Assembly (NCBI GenBank): GCA_024036415.1
Contig: JAMWET010005019.1
Location: 183,047-247,046 of the forward strand
Reading direction: 5' to 3'
DNA length: 64,000 nucleotides
Origin: Prochilodus magdalenae
Taxonomy: Eukaryota; Chordata; Actinopteri; Characiformes; Prochilodontidae
The position numbers and the translations under genes are program-made. Below, one piece after another: positions 51,632 through 63,590 of this stretch. The notes beneath the pieces are model-generated. The model did no database searches and was not told the DNA's origin. It was given only the letters and a program-made list of their open reading frames with translations. How positions within the stretch are numbered: position 1 is the stretch's first letter; every line of letters begins with the position of its first letter.

Positions 51632-52495
51632 CCTTATGAAACGATAATATATGGTAATGTATTGGAAAATATAGTGCAATATATTAAATAATATAATATC
51701 ATATATGGGAAACAAGTGCATATATTTTGCATATATTTATATAGTGATAAATATATTACAATATATTGTATATACATAATAGAAGATTGCCGCTTTTTCA
51801 TATATGTATGTATGGTAGTATAATATACATAGACATCATAATGTATTTTCTCCATATATGTGTTTTGCCATATATGATAATATATATGTTTTGTATATAG
51901 GTGAGAATATTTTTCATACATGTGGCCATATGACAAGTATGGTACTTATATTCCTCACATATGGAGAAATATATATCGGTCAGTTGTACGCAAAAAAAAC
52001 ACAATCTATCTCCAAAATGGCAACTTTGAAGCAGGATGAGGCCAGAAAAAAAAACCTCATTATGATTTGATATATGTAAGTCATATGGAACCAGGACTAA
52101 TACTGTCCAAGCACTTCTGGGCCATTTCAGTTGGTCCGTTTATCATGCAAATCTCACAGTGTGTAAACGGCAGCGGCTGTTTTCAAATGATGCATAAAAG
52201 TCAAAATGGACAAAAATGGAGATACATGTTTTTCGTTGGACAGCGACGATATGATGTCTATTACATATAAAATGAAATATATTACAATATATAAGAAAAT
52301 ATATATTATACTACCATACATACAATATATGAAAAGCGCCAATTCTTTATGTATTATACAATATATTGTAATATATTTATCACTATATAAATATATGCAA
52401 AATATATGCACTTGTTTCCCATATATGACATTGTATTATTTAATATATTGCACTATATTTTCCAATACATTGCCACATATTATCGTTTCATAAGG
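51632..52495. mobile_element. AT-rich MITE with ~200-bp terminal inverted repeats
   Basis: Left end CCTTATGAAACGATAATATA and right end TATTATCGTTTCATAAGG are inverted. The arms continue for about 200 bp (51632-51840 against 52290-52495), including GTGATAAATATATTACAATA and its complement. GACC flanks both ends as a possible 4-bp target duplication. No coding capacity. Confidence 0.85.
51988..52256. mobile_element. 'GCTGTCC' MITE nested inside the long-TIR element
   Basis: Reverse-oriented relative to the copy at 983: starts near TATCTCCAAAATGGCAACTT and ends GTTTTTCGTTGGACAGCGAC. It sits between the two arms of the 51632-52495 element. Confidence 0.6.
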
Positions 52496-52572
52496 GACCA
52501 TAAACAGAGATAACAGAGTTAGACACACGAGGTAATAAAATACAGCAGCAGCAATGGAGGCGGTGAAGTTAC

Positions 52573-55500
52573 CTGTGTAGTAGACCACCTCGTTCCAGCC
52601 CTCGTGCTGCCAGGCTGCGTTTCGGGTGCTCTCTCTTGATTTCAGGTCTTTATACGCTGAAAGAAATGCAAAATAAACCAGAAGCTGAACCTCGAACTAA
52701 CACAAGTCTCAAGCCAGTCTCATCAATTTTCTGTCTAATTAATTAAGAGGTAAACAAAGACATTTCAAAGAGTCCACCCCAGTTTGGTGTGAACGGCTCT
52801 GTTCTAGAGAAATTGTTCCCAGTGGTGGTGATGGGAACCAGACGTCCAACCCTAATAGTACATGACATGTTTATGAACACACTGTCTGATGTCCGAGACA
52901 TTGTTTTTATGGTAGTGATGATATTTTTCATAGTATAGTGTTTTGCTTTTGAAACTCCATTTATGATGAAGGGGGTAGGCACATGTAGACCCCCCCCTTC
53001 ATAGTAGTTATGAGGCAAAACAGTCCTTTAAAGAAGCTGGTACATTTGCCCCATGTCTTACCCCAGAGGTGATGGACCATGTAGAGATTTCCAATCTGAG
53101 AGAAGAATCCTCCGACCGCCTCGCGATTGTGCTGCCGGTAGCGAATGGCACGAGCCCTGAACAAGATACAGCACGTCAGTGACCTCCAGGCAAGGGGGCA
53201 TGGCCATGAGAACGAGCCTGCTTCAGTCAGTAACATTTCTGTTACATCAGTTATTTGATCAATTACATTTTTGGCAAGTTAAATAAGGGACAGAAATTAG
53301 AAATAAGATCAGTAAAAGTCAATGGAGGCTGTCTTACCAGTAATTACCCCACTCAATCATCGTCCCTGGCTGCAAAAAAAAAGATCACGCCATGTTATAC
53401 ACCATATGTAGTAGAGGTAGGCTGTATGGCATCAACCTCATCAGGTTTCATGATACACGATATGTCAAATAATACATATATCCTGACATCTGATTAGCTG
53501 GAAATGCAAAATAGTGGCGTATGCATGCAGTGCATTGTAACTGACATTACACGGAATCCACTACACCAAAATTCAACAGGACCAATTGTGCGGTCTTTGT
53601 ACTGACGATATACAATACATATTCATAACATATTATATAATACACAATATATAATATTAATAATCATAATAATAATCATAATTAGGGCTGCCTTCTAGAG
53701 TCGAATCGTCAGTCGGAGACCCTTAAAGTTGACTGACAACAGTGAACAGTTTTTTTTTGTAAAACAGACTAAAGCTTACAAAAATGCACAAGAACTTTAA
53801 GAATGTAAAAAGACATATTAATAATTATTAAAGGGGAATAATATATATATATATCTATATATGTGTGTGTGTGTATGTAAGTTCTAGCTGGACTATGGCA
53901 CGTGCTTGCTAAAACATTAAATCCACGTGACGACGTGCGCGTTCACTGTTGAAGGAAGCTAAAGCTGTGAAGCTGAGAAACACGGGTGGAGCGATGTCTC
54001 AGAGAAAGTCTGGAGGAGCTTCTGAAGAAGAGAATCTGAACAAATTAAACCGAATTCTGCTCGTCATTTAGTCAGACATCCAACACTGCTCCAAACGAGG
54101 GAGCTGACTTTCGGTTTAGACATAACGGCTGTTTGCGGTGAAGGAAAAACGGACCGGAGACGTTTGGTTTATTATAATTCTGTTATTTTAGAACCTAAAT
54201 TACAGATATGTTTATATTTATTGGTCTACAGATAAGATTATCTTTATTTAAAGATAAGTACAGTCACTCAATACGCCTGCCGATAAACGAGAGATAATGA
54301 TTTCAGCGCAGGTAATATAATAATTAAATGGTTTTAGGTCTACCGTTCTTCTTTTCATCTAACAATAATGTAAATATGGACTAATCTGGTTTTATTTAGC
54401 AGGTCATTATTTATGAGAGATGAAAGGTGAAGGGTCCTCCGACTGAAGAAGCTGTTAGAAGTGAGATTAAAAGACTATAAGCTATGAGCGCTAATGTTTA
54501 GCATATATACGAGCTGCTGCCTGGCGCTGTATCCTGTAATTAATTCAGGCTCCAGTTCAGATCGATCATCATAAGCCCCGCCTCTTTTAGTTCTGAAATA
54601 TGTTCCTGTGACTCTGCTGACTTTCTAAATGAGGAGGACGTCAGATATGAACCGTATGCAAATTGATTTACTGATTACCAGATAATGTACATGGAGAAAA
54701 AAAGTGAAAATCCGATTCAACTGGCAAAATTCTGAGTCTGGTACAGCCCTAATCATAATCATAACTTTATTTAGAAAGTACCTCTCATAGCGGTGGCAGC
54801 TCATAGCGCTTAACAGACAGGTGATAAAGCTGAATAGTAATAGACGAAAACATTAATTATGAGTATTAATTTAAAACCAGTTATGGAAGGTGGTTGCCTC
54901 TGCAGACCAGTATCTGCAGATCATCGACATTCAGCAGCTTTTAGATCAGAGCTTTAAAAACTACTGGGAGAATTTTACAACCGTGATTATGAAATACTGT
55001 GACATAATTTATCACGACAATGATAAATATAGTCATACTGCCCATCTCAGTACATGCACAACATTGCATTCCAAAACCTGCAGCCAGCCCTTCTTCCTCC
55101 CTTAACCTTTAGCTGGAGGGGCGCCTTGCACAAAACCCACCCCGTGCATACAATGACTGGAATGACAGTTATTAGGTACGGCAGAGCCGAGAGCAGATAA
55201 CAGAGACGATACACAATAGAGCTGTTAGTCTTCCAGTTTCAAAGCCTACAATGGACTGTCACCTCCGATCTATCACATTACCATGTCCCTCTAATAAACA
55301 GGCTCAGAGTTACAACGATATCTTGCGCTGGGAGCTAAGCACCAGAACTGCTTTGTTGTTGGCTACAGTCAGCGAAAACCTGTACAAAGCTACTTTGTGC
55401 CTGAATTTCCACCTTAAATGGTGCAGCAGTCACATTCAGGAGCCTCAGTCCACCTGTCCTGCATCTTGTTTTGATTTCCCCATTCCACCTTAAATGGTAC

Positions 55501-58500
55501 AACAATTACATTCAGGCATCTCAGTCTACTTGTCCAGCTTCTCGTTTTGATTTTCCCATTCCACCTTAAACGGTGCAGCATGTATATTCAGGAGCCTCAG
55601 TCACTGCTTTAAGGCGAAATGAGTAAAAAGAAAACGAACTTGGCGAATAGGAATACTCACGTTTTAATTTTCCCATTCCACCTTAAATGGTACAACAATT
55701 ACATTCAGGAGCCTCAGTCCACCTGTCCAGCTCCTCGTTTTGATTTTCCCATTCCACCTTAAATGGTGCAACAGTTACATTCAGGAGCCTCAGTCCACCT
55801 GTCCAGCTCCTCGTTTTGATTTTCCCATTCCACCTTAAATGGTGCAACAGTTACATTCAGGACCCTCAGTCCACCTGTCCAGCTTCTCGTTTTGATTTTC
55901 CCATTCCACCTTAAATGGTGCATTAGTCACATTCAGGCACCTCAGTCCACCTGTCCAGCTTCTTGTATTGATTTTCCCATTCCACCTTAAATGGTGCAGC
56001 ATGTACATTCAGGAGCCTCAGTCCACCTGTCCAGCTTCTCGTTTTGATTTTCCCATTCCACCTTAAATGGTACAACAATCACATTCAGGAGCCTCAGTCC
56101 ACCTGTCCAGCATCTCGTTTTGATTTTCCCATTCCACCTTAAACGGTACAACAGTCACATTCAGGAGCCTCAGTCCACCTGTCCAGCTTCTCGTTTTGAT
56201 TTTCCCATTCCACCTTAAATGGTGCAGCATGTACATTCAGGAGCCTCAGTCACTGCTTTAAGGCGAAATGAGTGAAAAGACCAGGAAGTTGGCGAACAGG
56301 AATACTCACCCTTAACTGGTAAGATCTGAGCTCGTAGATGTTTGGTCCCTGCCGTGGAACCGGCTCGTTCCAGAAGCTAAACTCCAGCAGCAGCTGATTT
56401 CGCCGAGAGAGCAGCATCTTCCCTCTTTCCTTCCTGTACTCCATAAACTCCTGTAACAGAACACCCAATGTAGCTTAAACACAGTTGAATAAGCAGTTAT
56501 TGTCCTAATTTAAATAATAATAATAATAATAAAAAACAACCTACAACTACAATTATGATTTTAGTCGATATTTTATCAAATATTCTCTAAAAATGATACT
56601 CATTTTTTAAAGGAACATTAGTCAGGGTTTACATACTGATGATATGCGTAATAGGAAGCATAGGCTACTGTGGAACATCATAATAACAATAACATTGTCA
56701 TATTGGCCCAATGTACATTCTATTTTCTCTATTTTAATGTGTCTGGTGCATTAAGCCACGTTAGCCGTTAGCCATCATTAGCAACACCCGCTGAAAACTA
56801 TGCATCAGGTAGCATTCTGCAAAGCCAAACACTGACAATGTCCACAGGTAAGTTTTACCGCGTGTACATCTGATTTAAAACACTATTAAGTGCTTACGAG
56901 TAGAAAATCCAACTTTTGGGGCCCTTTCAGTTGAAACATCCAAACGGTATGTCAGAAATTCCGACTTACCAGTTTAAACTGAACAGCCCACACTGAGCAG
57001 ATCAGCTAACAGGCTAATAGGCCTAAAACGCTACAAAAATAAAAGATAAATAAAAAGACACACCTTCACAAAAGGAGTTGCTTTAATATAGAGATATACA
57101 AAGAATATATAATATTTCTCTGTTACCACCTTAAAATGTCTTCAGTTAAACTAGAGTAGACATTAAAATGCAAGCTTGCGCTAATATGTCTTCTGTTTAG
57201 CTCAGAAATCGGATGTGACACTTTCTGACAGGAAAACAGAGCTCAAGCAGGATGGTTTGTTTACTAGCCATGTTAGCTGTTAGCCATTAGCTAATGTTAG
57301 CCATTTCAGTTGATAACTACACATTACGTAGTGGTATTTTCTGAATTCCACTGTAGCAACATGTCCACAGACAGAGGGTCAGCGTGTGTCGGACTGATTT
57401 AATTAGACATGAGTGCTAATAAACAGAATAACACTACAGCTTTTAGGTCGGAGCAGCCATCTTGGATTTAGAGGTCAGTGTTGGTGAGGCCCTCCAGAAT
57501 GTCCACATAGGGAATCTGACCTGGGGGGTGGGGGTTTTGAAACGTCCTGCTGGAAACTCAGTATTACGCTCCCTGTTCAAATCACCTTAATGTGTCATAT
57601 GAGTAGCACTAATATTGTTTTAAAAAGTAATTTCTAATCGTTAATTATATAATTATATAATTATTATTCTCTCTCTCAAGTAGACGCGACCACAGAGCAC
57701 CACCATTACAAGGTTCCATGTAGAAATTTGCTAGTTAATAATTAGAAATGACTTTTTTAAACCAATAATAGCTGAAATGAAATGACTTTATTGCCATGAG
57801 TAGCTACGGCTGCTCTGAATGCTCTTTTCCACCGACATGGTGCCGGTGCTAAAACCTCAAACTGTTCTGCACCACCATAAAAAACGGGTTCTAATCTCAG
57901 AAAGAACATGTTCCGCCATGTTTTTAGGTGTTGTCCGCTGACTTTTTCCTACGGATCAAGGACCGCCCACATCCATTTATTTCTATTTGATTCTCTACAC
58001 TACTGGAACCATGTCTCCCAAACTCCAGATCAGATATTGTATTAGATCTGTGTATTTAGAAAATCACTAATGACCTCCAGAAGCCTGTTTTTAGAGAACT
58101 CATGCTCGCGTGTGCGGTTCATCACCCCAGCCACCGCTCGCCAGTCTCTCTGTAGGTCACCTGAGGTCATCTTACGGTGGGTAAGGGACATTGGAATGAG
58201 GTGGTGCTCATCACGGTCAGTAGAGAGTGGGTTTGGCCCTCTGCCAGTCTGTAGCTGTGTGGTCCTGTGTGTTGGCTGCTTGATCTTGTTCTTATGAACC
58301 AGACGCTCACTGTATCTGCCAGTAAAGCTAGAACCCAACCTTCGGTTCCTTACCAAGAACCTGCTGTACATGTGGAGATGCTGGTTTAAGAAGGAGCTGG
58401 AGTGGGCTCATTTATTTCCAGAGGTGTAGACTCGTTTAAGCTTTGCATGGGGTGCAGAAATAAGGTGGACGTAGTTCAGTTCTAACGTGGCTAATAGTGT

Positions 58501-60678
58501 GAAAGCTGGTGTGGCATGCTGCACATGACTACTCACTTCCATTCAAATTAGCAATGGTCCAGCTATTCCTTTAAAGACTGCACGGGGGAAACGTCGTAAT
58601 GGCCGAAAGCAGCCTTCAGAGTCCCTGTATTTGGGCAACCATGTGGAAAGTGTCTAAAGTGGCCTGGGTGGGGGTTTGTTGTACTTTGCATAGTAAACTA
58701 AGTTGGGGAGGGGGGCTGTTTTACTTGGTAGTTTACTCCAAATGATGGACATAAATAGATAATAAAAAAGCGTCATGGCAACACTTCACGGTCACCTGGA
58801 TCTTTTGGCATTGTGCCATACATACAAGCCATTATAAAGCAGGCAATATGTACCTTATTATTTTTCAGCTTGTTCATGACTTCGGTCAGGGCCGGGTACC
58901 CTCCTCTGTACCTCCACAGATGCACTGTATACAGAGACAGAGGCTAATGAGTTAGCGCTTTCGCAGTAGCTCCTAAACTGTAAAACTTTTGTACATTAGT
59001 TCCCCGCAACCCAACAATAAACCAAATCTCACCTGAGGTGCTTAATGTAAAGAGTGCTGCAACTCAATTGAAACTCCGTCGCAACAGGTGCGAGCATCGC
59101 AACTTTGGAACTTTGAAACAAGATTCATTAAACAGCCAATCAAAATACCAATAACGCATCATGTGATTGCGATAAAATACATTATTTTAAGGTATATATT
59201 TTGCTGGACCTTTGGACTGACTCCATGTTGGATTTTTTTTTTTGCTTGTTGCTTTTCTGAGCCGTAAAAACATAATTAAGTTAAGATTTCTGTAAACATC
59301 TGCACTGAAGAGTAACTCCACCAAAGAAACCTGAATATTTACATGGTTGAGATGTAAATGCACTGACTTCCATTTCACTGATCGGCATAGCACACCATAA
59401 TTCAGAATGGCTTGGAACAAAACACCCAGGAGTGCTATTGACTACAGGGTCAAACTACCAGACTACAGAGTCAAACTACCAGACTACAGGGTCCTACTAC
59501 CAGACTACAGGGTCCTACTACCAGACTACAAGGTCAAACTACCAGACTACAGGATCAAACTACCAGACTACAGGGTCCTACTACCAGACTACAAGGTCAA
59601 ACTACCAGACTACAGGATCAAACTACCAGACTACAGGATCAAACTACCAGACTACAGGGTCCTACTACCAGACTACAAGGTCAAACTATCAGACTACAGG
59701 GTCAAACTACCAGACTACAAGGTCAAACTACCAGACTACAGAGTCAAACTACCAGACTACAGGGTCAAACTACCAGACTACAGGGTCCTACTACCAGACT
59801 ACAGGGTCCTACTACCAGACTACAGGGTCCTACTACCAGACTACAGGGTCAAACTACCAGACTACAAGGTCAAACTACCAGACTACAGAGTCAAACTACC
59901 AGACTACAAGGTCAAACTACCAGACTACAGGGTCAAACTACCAGACTACAGGGCCAAACTACCAGACTACAGGGTCCTACTACCAGACTACAAGGTCAAA
60001 CTACCAGACTACAGAGTCAAACTACTAGACTACAGGGTCAAACTACCAGACTACAGAGTCAAACTACTAGACTACAGAGTCAAACTACCAGACTACAGAG
60101 TCTTACTACCAGACTACAGAGTCAAACTACCAGACTACAGAGTCAAACTACCAGACAACAGAGTCCTACTACCAGACTACAAGGTCAAACTACCAGACTA
60201 CAGGGCCAAACTACCAGACTACAGAGTCAAACTACCAGACTACAGGGCCAAACTACCAGACTACAGGGTCCTACTACCAGACTACAGAGTCAAACTACCA
60301 GACTACAGAGTCAAACTACCAGACTACAGAGTAAAACTACCAGACAACAGAGGCAAACTACCAGACAACATAGTCAAACTACCAGACTACAGGGCCAAAC
60401 TACCAGACAACAGAGTCAAACTACCAGACAACAGAGTCAAACTACCAGACTACAGAGTCAAACTACCAGACTACAGAGTCAAACTACCAGACTATAGGGC
60501 CAAACTACCAGACTACAGGGTCAAACTACCAGACTACAGAACTGGCCCAAAACTGTTTGGAAAGATGTCTGGTTTCATTGACTTACATTAAAATTGAAAG
60601 AGGTTTTTGACCTCTCCTGTAAAGTAGCAGTTTTGGTGATACTTGGTTTTCTTTGGACAGCGATGATCTATCTATCTG

Positions 60679-60730
<52 letters not shown>

Positions 60731-62276
60731 AGAGACAATTATAAAACATGAGACTATAAATTATATAATCTCAATTATAAAAAAAAAATACAGAAAGATT
60801 GAAAAAAGGTTGAAAACATAGTTTGACTACTGAGAGCGGCTGTACAGTAGTACATTAAGTCTGTCGCATGACTGTTTTTGAATTACGCCGTCTTGCTGTC
60901 AAGTTGCAAAGAAATTTTGTTACAGACTCGCAACATGCATGTAGTTGCACATAAACTTCCCAGGTAAAGCCAAACCCGTAAACATCGTATTTTCAAAGTC
61001 ACATTTCAGCAACCGCTGCTGAGCACTTGTAACCTATAGGAACTCCACCAGACAAAGGACTCGGGCTGCACAGGTCGTCACAGAGCGCTAACAAGCATCC
61101 AGCTGGTTGAGCTGGAAGTACAGTCCTTTGTGTATGTTGTGTATACACTGGGGGAGTTTCTATAGATCATATCTACCTGAGCAGGAGCTGACAGAGTGAG
61201 GTCCTACCAGCCTGGTCCTGCTCTCCATACCAGGTGTTCCACGTTCCCACCAGTTCACAGGGGTAGTATTTTTCCGCATGGATGGAGGGCAGCACATCCT
61301 CACTGTTAATAAAATATAAATCAAATAATAAAAAACATTATTTGCTCTTAATTTATGATATATTTTATAGTTTTATAATTTTTTAAAACTTTTTTTAAAT
61401 TTTTAATTAATTATTAATTCAAAAAAATTTATTACATGGAATAAAATCTTGATACATACATACATACAGCACACATGAAAAACATATCTTGCATTTTTGA
61501 ATGCTCACTTTTCATTTTCCAACCTCCCTTCATCTCTTCCAGTCAAACAGACAGTTTTTGTCATTGTGCCTTTAAGACTGATGTATGTAAATGATCTCTT
61601 GTCTGATTGGCTGCTAGTTTAAAAACAGCCCAGGCATACACACTTCTTAGGTGTGGCTTAACTGCAGTAGACTGTACTGGTGAGCATCCACGAATATGCA
61701 AATTCTTTTTTTGTGACATGACATACATTAAAACCGGCTGCTTAGTTTCCACATGAGGACCGTATGTGCATATTACTGGTCAGTCCTGTTTTGCCCCGGC
61801 CCACTGGTGCACGATGACATCATGACCAAACCAGTGAATGTTTCAGAGGTGGGGCAAAAGTCATGACATTTTCATGGTAGACTTTAAATGACACGAGATT
61901 TTTTCCTTTTTCTAATAACAGTCGTTTCTTACGCCCAGGATATGATTTAATCCTACTGCTGCTGAACAGTCTTTCACCGTGTGAATGGGAGGAGCCTAAA
62001 GTTCAACATATAGAGGGCAGGAACTTCAGGAATGGTGCTCAGCATATGTTGTGGCCTGTTTCCTGCCAATCACCTCCCAGAAATAGAACCGAGGGCATTT
62101 TTGGCTGCACCTCAGAGACTATAGCCGGCAGATCAGTTCAAGCCTTCTCGGGCTCAGACAAGTTCTTGATAAAAAGAAACTGACAGCATAGCTAATTGGA
62201 GTGTAATTAAAATGTAATGTGTCCCTTACCAGAGCTTGTTGTATGCATCCAGACAATTCAGGCTTCACATTGTGAA
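52573..62276 (-). CDS. nipsnap2: NIPSNAP2 (partial: 5' exons off edge, last exon not found)
   Basis: Seven exons on the minus strand: 62276-62230, 61302-61208, 58924-58854, 56450-56310, 53369-53338, 53156-53062 and 52656-52573. Hallmark segments in order are [88 protein letters not shown] and [14 protein letters not shown] favours NIPSNAP2 over NIPSNAP1, and psph and phkg1 are its neighbours in other vertebrates. The protein is mitochondrial and acts as a mitophagy signal and respiratory modulator. It ends in two ferredoxin-like NIPSNAP domains. Exon 62276-62230 has the expected 47 bp, but one T seems missing at its start and one is extra after HNVKPE. It cannot be read through in one frame with its neighbour. 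The final ~22 codons (MESRIMIP region) were not found left of 52573. Confidence 0.93.
53683..54751. mobile_element. Non-autonomous hAT-like element
   Basis: Ends TAGGGCTG and CAGCCCTA are inverted, and ATCATAAT flanks both sides exactly (8 bp), the signature of hAT elements. 1069 bp. Only short frames remain inside, including ATG...TAG at about 53994-54071 ([17 protein letters not shown]). It lies in a nipsnap2 intron. Confidence 0.9.
55400..56260. repeat. 76-bp minisatellite in nipsnap2 intron
   Basis: About ten copies of a 76-bp unit with TTTTCCCATTCCACCTTAAA, ATGGTGCAACAGTTACATTC and CAGGAGCCTCAGTCCACCTG. The right edge abuts the donor of exon 56450-56310. A longer variant unit at 55575-55665 contains a copy of the exon-flanking sequence. 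A lone CCACCTTAAATGGTGCAG also occurs at 11367. Confidence 0.9.
58140..58401 (-). mobile_element. Tc1-like transposase N-terminal fragment, copy 2
   Basis: Closely matches 44806-45066. The minus strand reads on into [17 protein letters not shown], extending the frame to about 58042. It lies in a nipsnap2 intron. Confidence 0.55.
59440..60540. repeat. 21-bp minisatellite in nipsnap2 intron
   Basis: About 52 units of CTACCAGACTACAGGGTCAAA or the CCTA-ending variant. The 21-bp period keeps an open frame of 394 codons (LPDYRVK repeats, antisense to nipsnap2). The K-type and L-type units occur in clusters, for example three L-type units in a row at 59785-59840. Confidence 0.93.
60540..60730. mobile_element. 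Half 'GCTGTCC' MITE followed by (TCTA)n
   Basis: The block GGCCCAAAACTGTTTGGAAA to TTTCTTTGGACAGCGATGAT is the right half of the MITE family. It joins the 21-bp minisatellite on its left and a (TCTA)n array (60667-60730) on its right. Confidence 0.65.
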
Positions 62277-62354
62277 CTGAAATGAAAGCCTGTAGTAATA
62301 AGGATTAATTATCGATTATATATATTATTATTTATTTTATAATATATGTACCCA

Positions 62355-62625
62355 CTGTCCAATGGAAACCATGGCATCTTCATTTTGGCCGATTTTTATT
62401 TTTTGCCGTCATTTGATCACTGCGGCTGCTGTGTCTTACATTGGTTGGGGGGTTGATGGGGGTTTTTTATGATGAATGGATCAACAGAAATATCCAAAAC
62501 AAATGCTTTGGCAAAAACGTCTGGTTCCATGGACTTACCTTCAATTCAATCAGGTTTCTGCCCTCATTCCTGTAAAGTTGCCATTTTGGAGCTACCTGTT
62601 TTTCTTTAGACAGCGATGATATAGT
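62355..62625. mobile_element. 'GCTGTCC' MITE copy near right edge
   Basis: Starts CACTGTCCAATGGAAACCAT and ends TTTCTTTAGACAGCGATGAT, with the internal TGGTTCCATGGACTTACC block shared by the other copies. Confidence 0.6.
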
Positions 62626-62744
62626 CCCCTGTCCCCCTGTCAGTCAGTGGCTGAGATGTAAAAAGGGTCACCATCTCTAAATCGCAAATGTAGCCATTTT
62701 ATTAACTATCCAAAACCAGCAGGTAACCTACGTGCGAGTTTTCA

Positions 62745-63590
62745 CACTCATCATCAAATAAGTCAACTGCACACAAACACAGCTGCACCCTAGAAGGGAA
62801 TCAACCGACAGGACTGAAACTTGGCGGGTGGGTTTGACACTCGTTGTGAGAAATGGGAATGATTCAAGTTTTACGTAACCCGACTGACCCAACAGCCACG
62901 ACTGCAGACATCCACCAGCGAGCAGGTGTCGTCCTCCATGAGTATTCCTGTTAGTGCAGCACCATTGGGGCACTCACCTGCTCGCAACCACACAGGACTA
63001 CATGCATCACAGTCCGTTACCACGGCTGTCTCCTTAAACACCACCGTACACCGTCACCAAAGATGCAGTGGTGTCGTACCAGACTGTACATGGGAGTGAC
63101 TCAGAATGGCAAGCGGGTCATTCTAATTCACGTGACGAGTTCCCGCTTTAGTCTCGGTGGATGACGCCCAACGAATCCGTGTGTGGAGGCACCGTTGGTC
63201 AGCACCAAGATAAACGGTCTGTTTGTCACACGTCCAGGAAGCCTCGTGGTCACTCCACCTCCACCCGTACCGACACACAGGAACTGTCGTGAGGATAGTC
63301 ACCCCCCCCTCAGCCTCATGGAGATGGCATTCTCGACAGCCGACACGCATTGGACCCTATACAGCTCCTTACCCGAGAGTCTGGCGTGTTGAGTGTTGAG
63401 CGACACAGGCGGGCCCGACGCCACAATACTGAGAGACAGATGCTTCTGTTATGTGTAGCTCAATAAATATTGATCATATCAGTCTAAATTTATCATCAGT
63501 TATTGATCCTGGTCACCTTTATCTTCCTTCCCAACAGCACCGCACTCCCACACCTCCTTCTGGGTGCAGCTGTTCTTTTGATGATGAGTG
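62745..63590 (+). mobile_element. Tc1-like element, family A copy 5 (both ends present)
   Basis: Left end CACTCATCATCAAATAAG and right end TTTTGATGATGAGTG are inverted, 846 bp. Transposase fragments appear in several frames, including TTTAGTCTCGGTGGATGACG and the C-terminal block near 63370. Frameshifts are frequent. It is the most complete copy of this family. To its right (63591-64000) a (TTA)n run and no supported gene. Confidence 0.8.
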
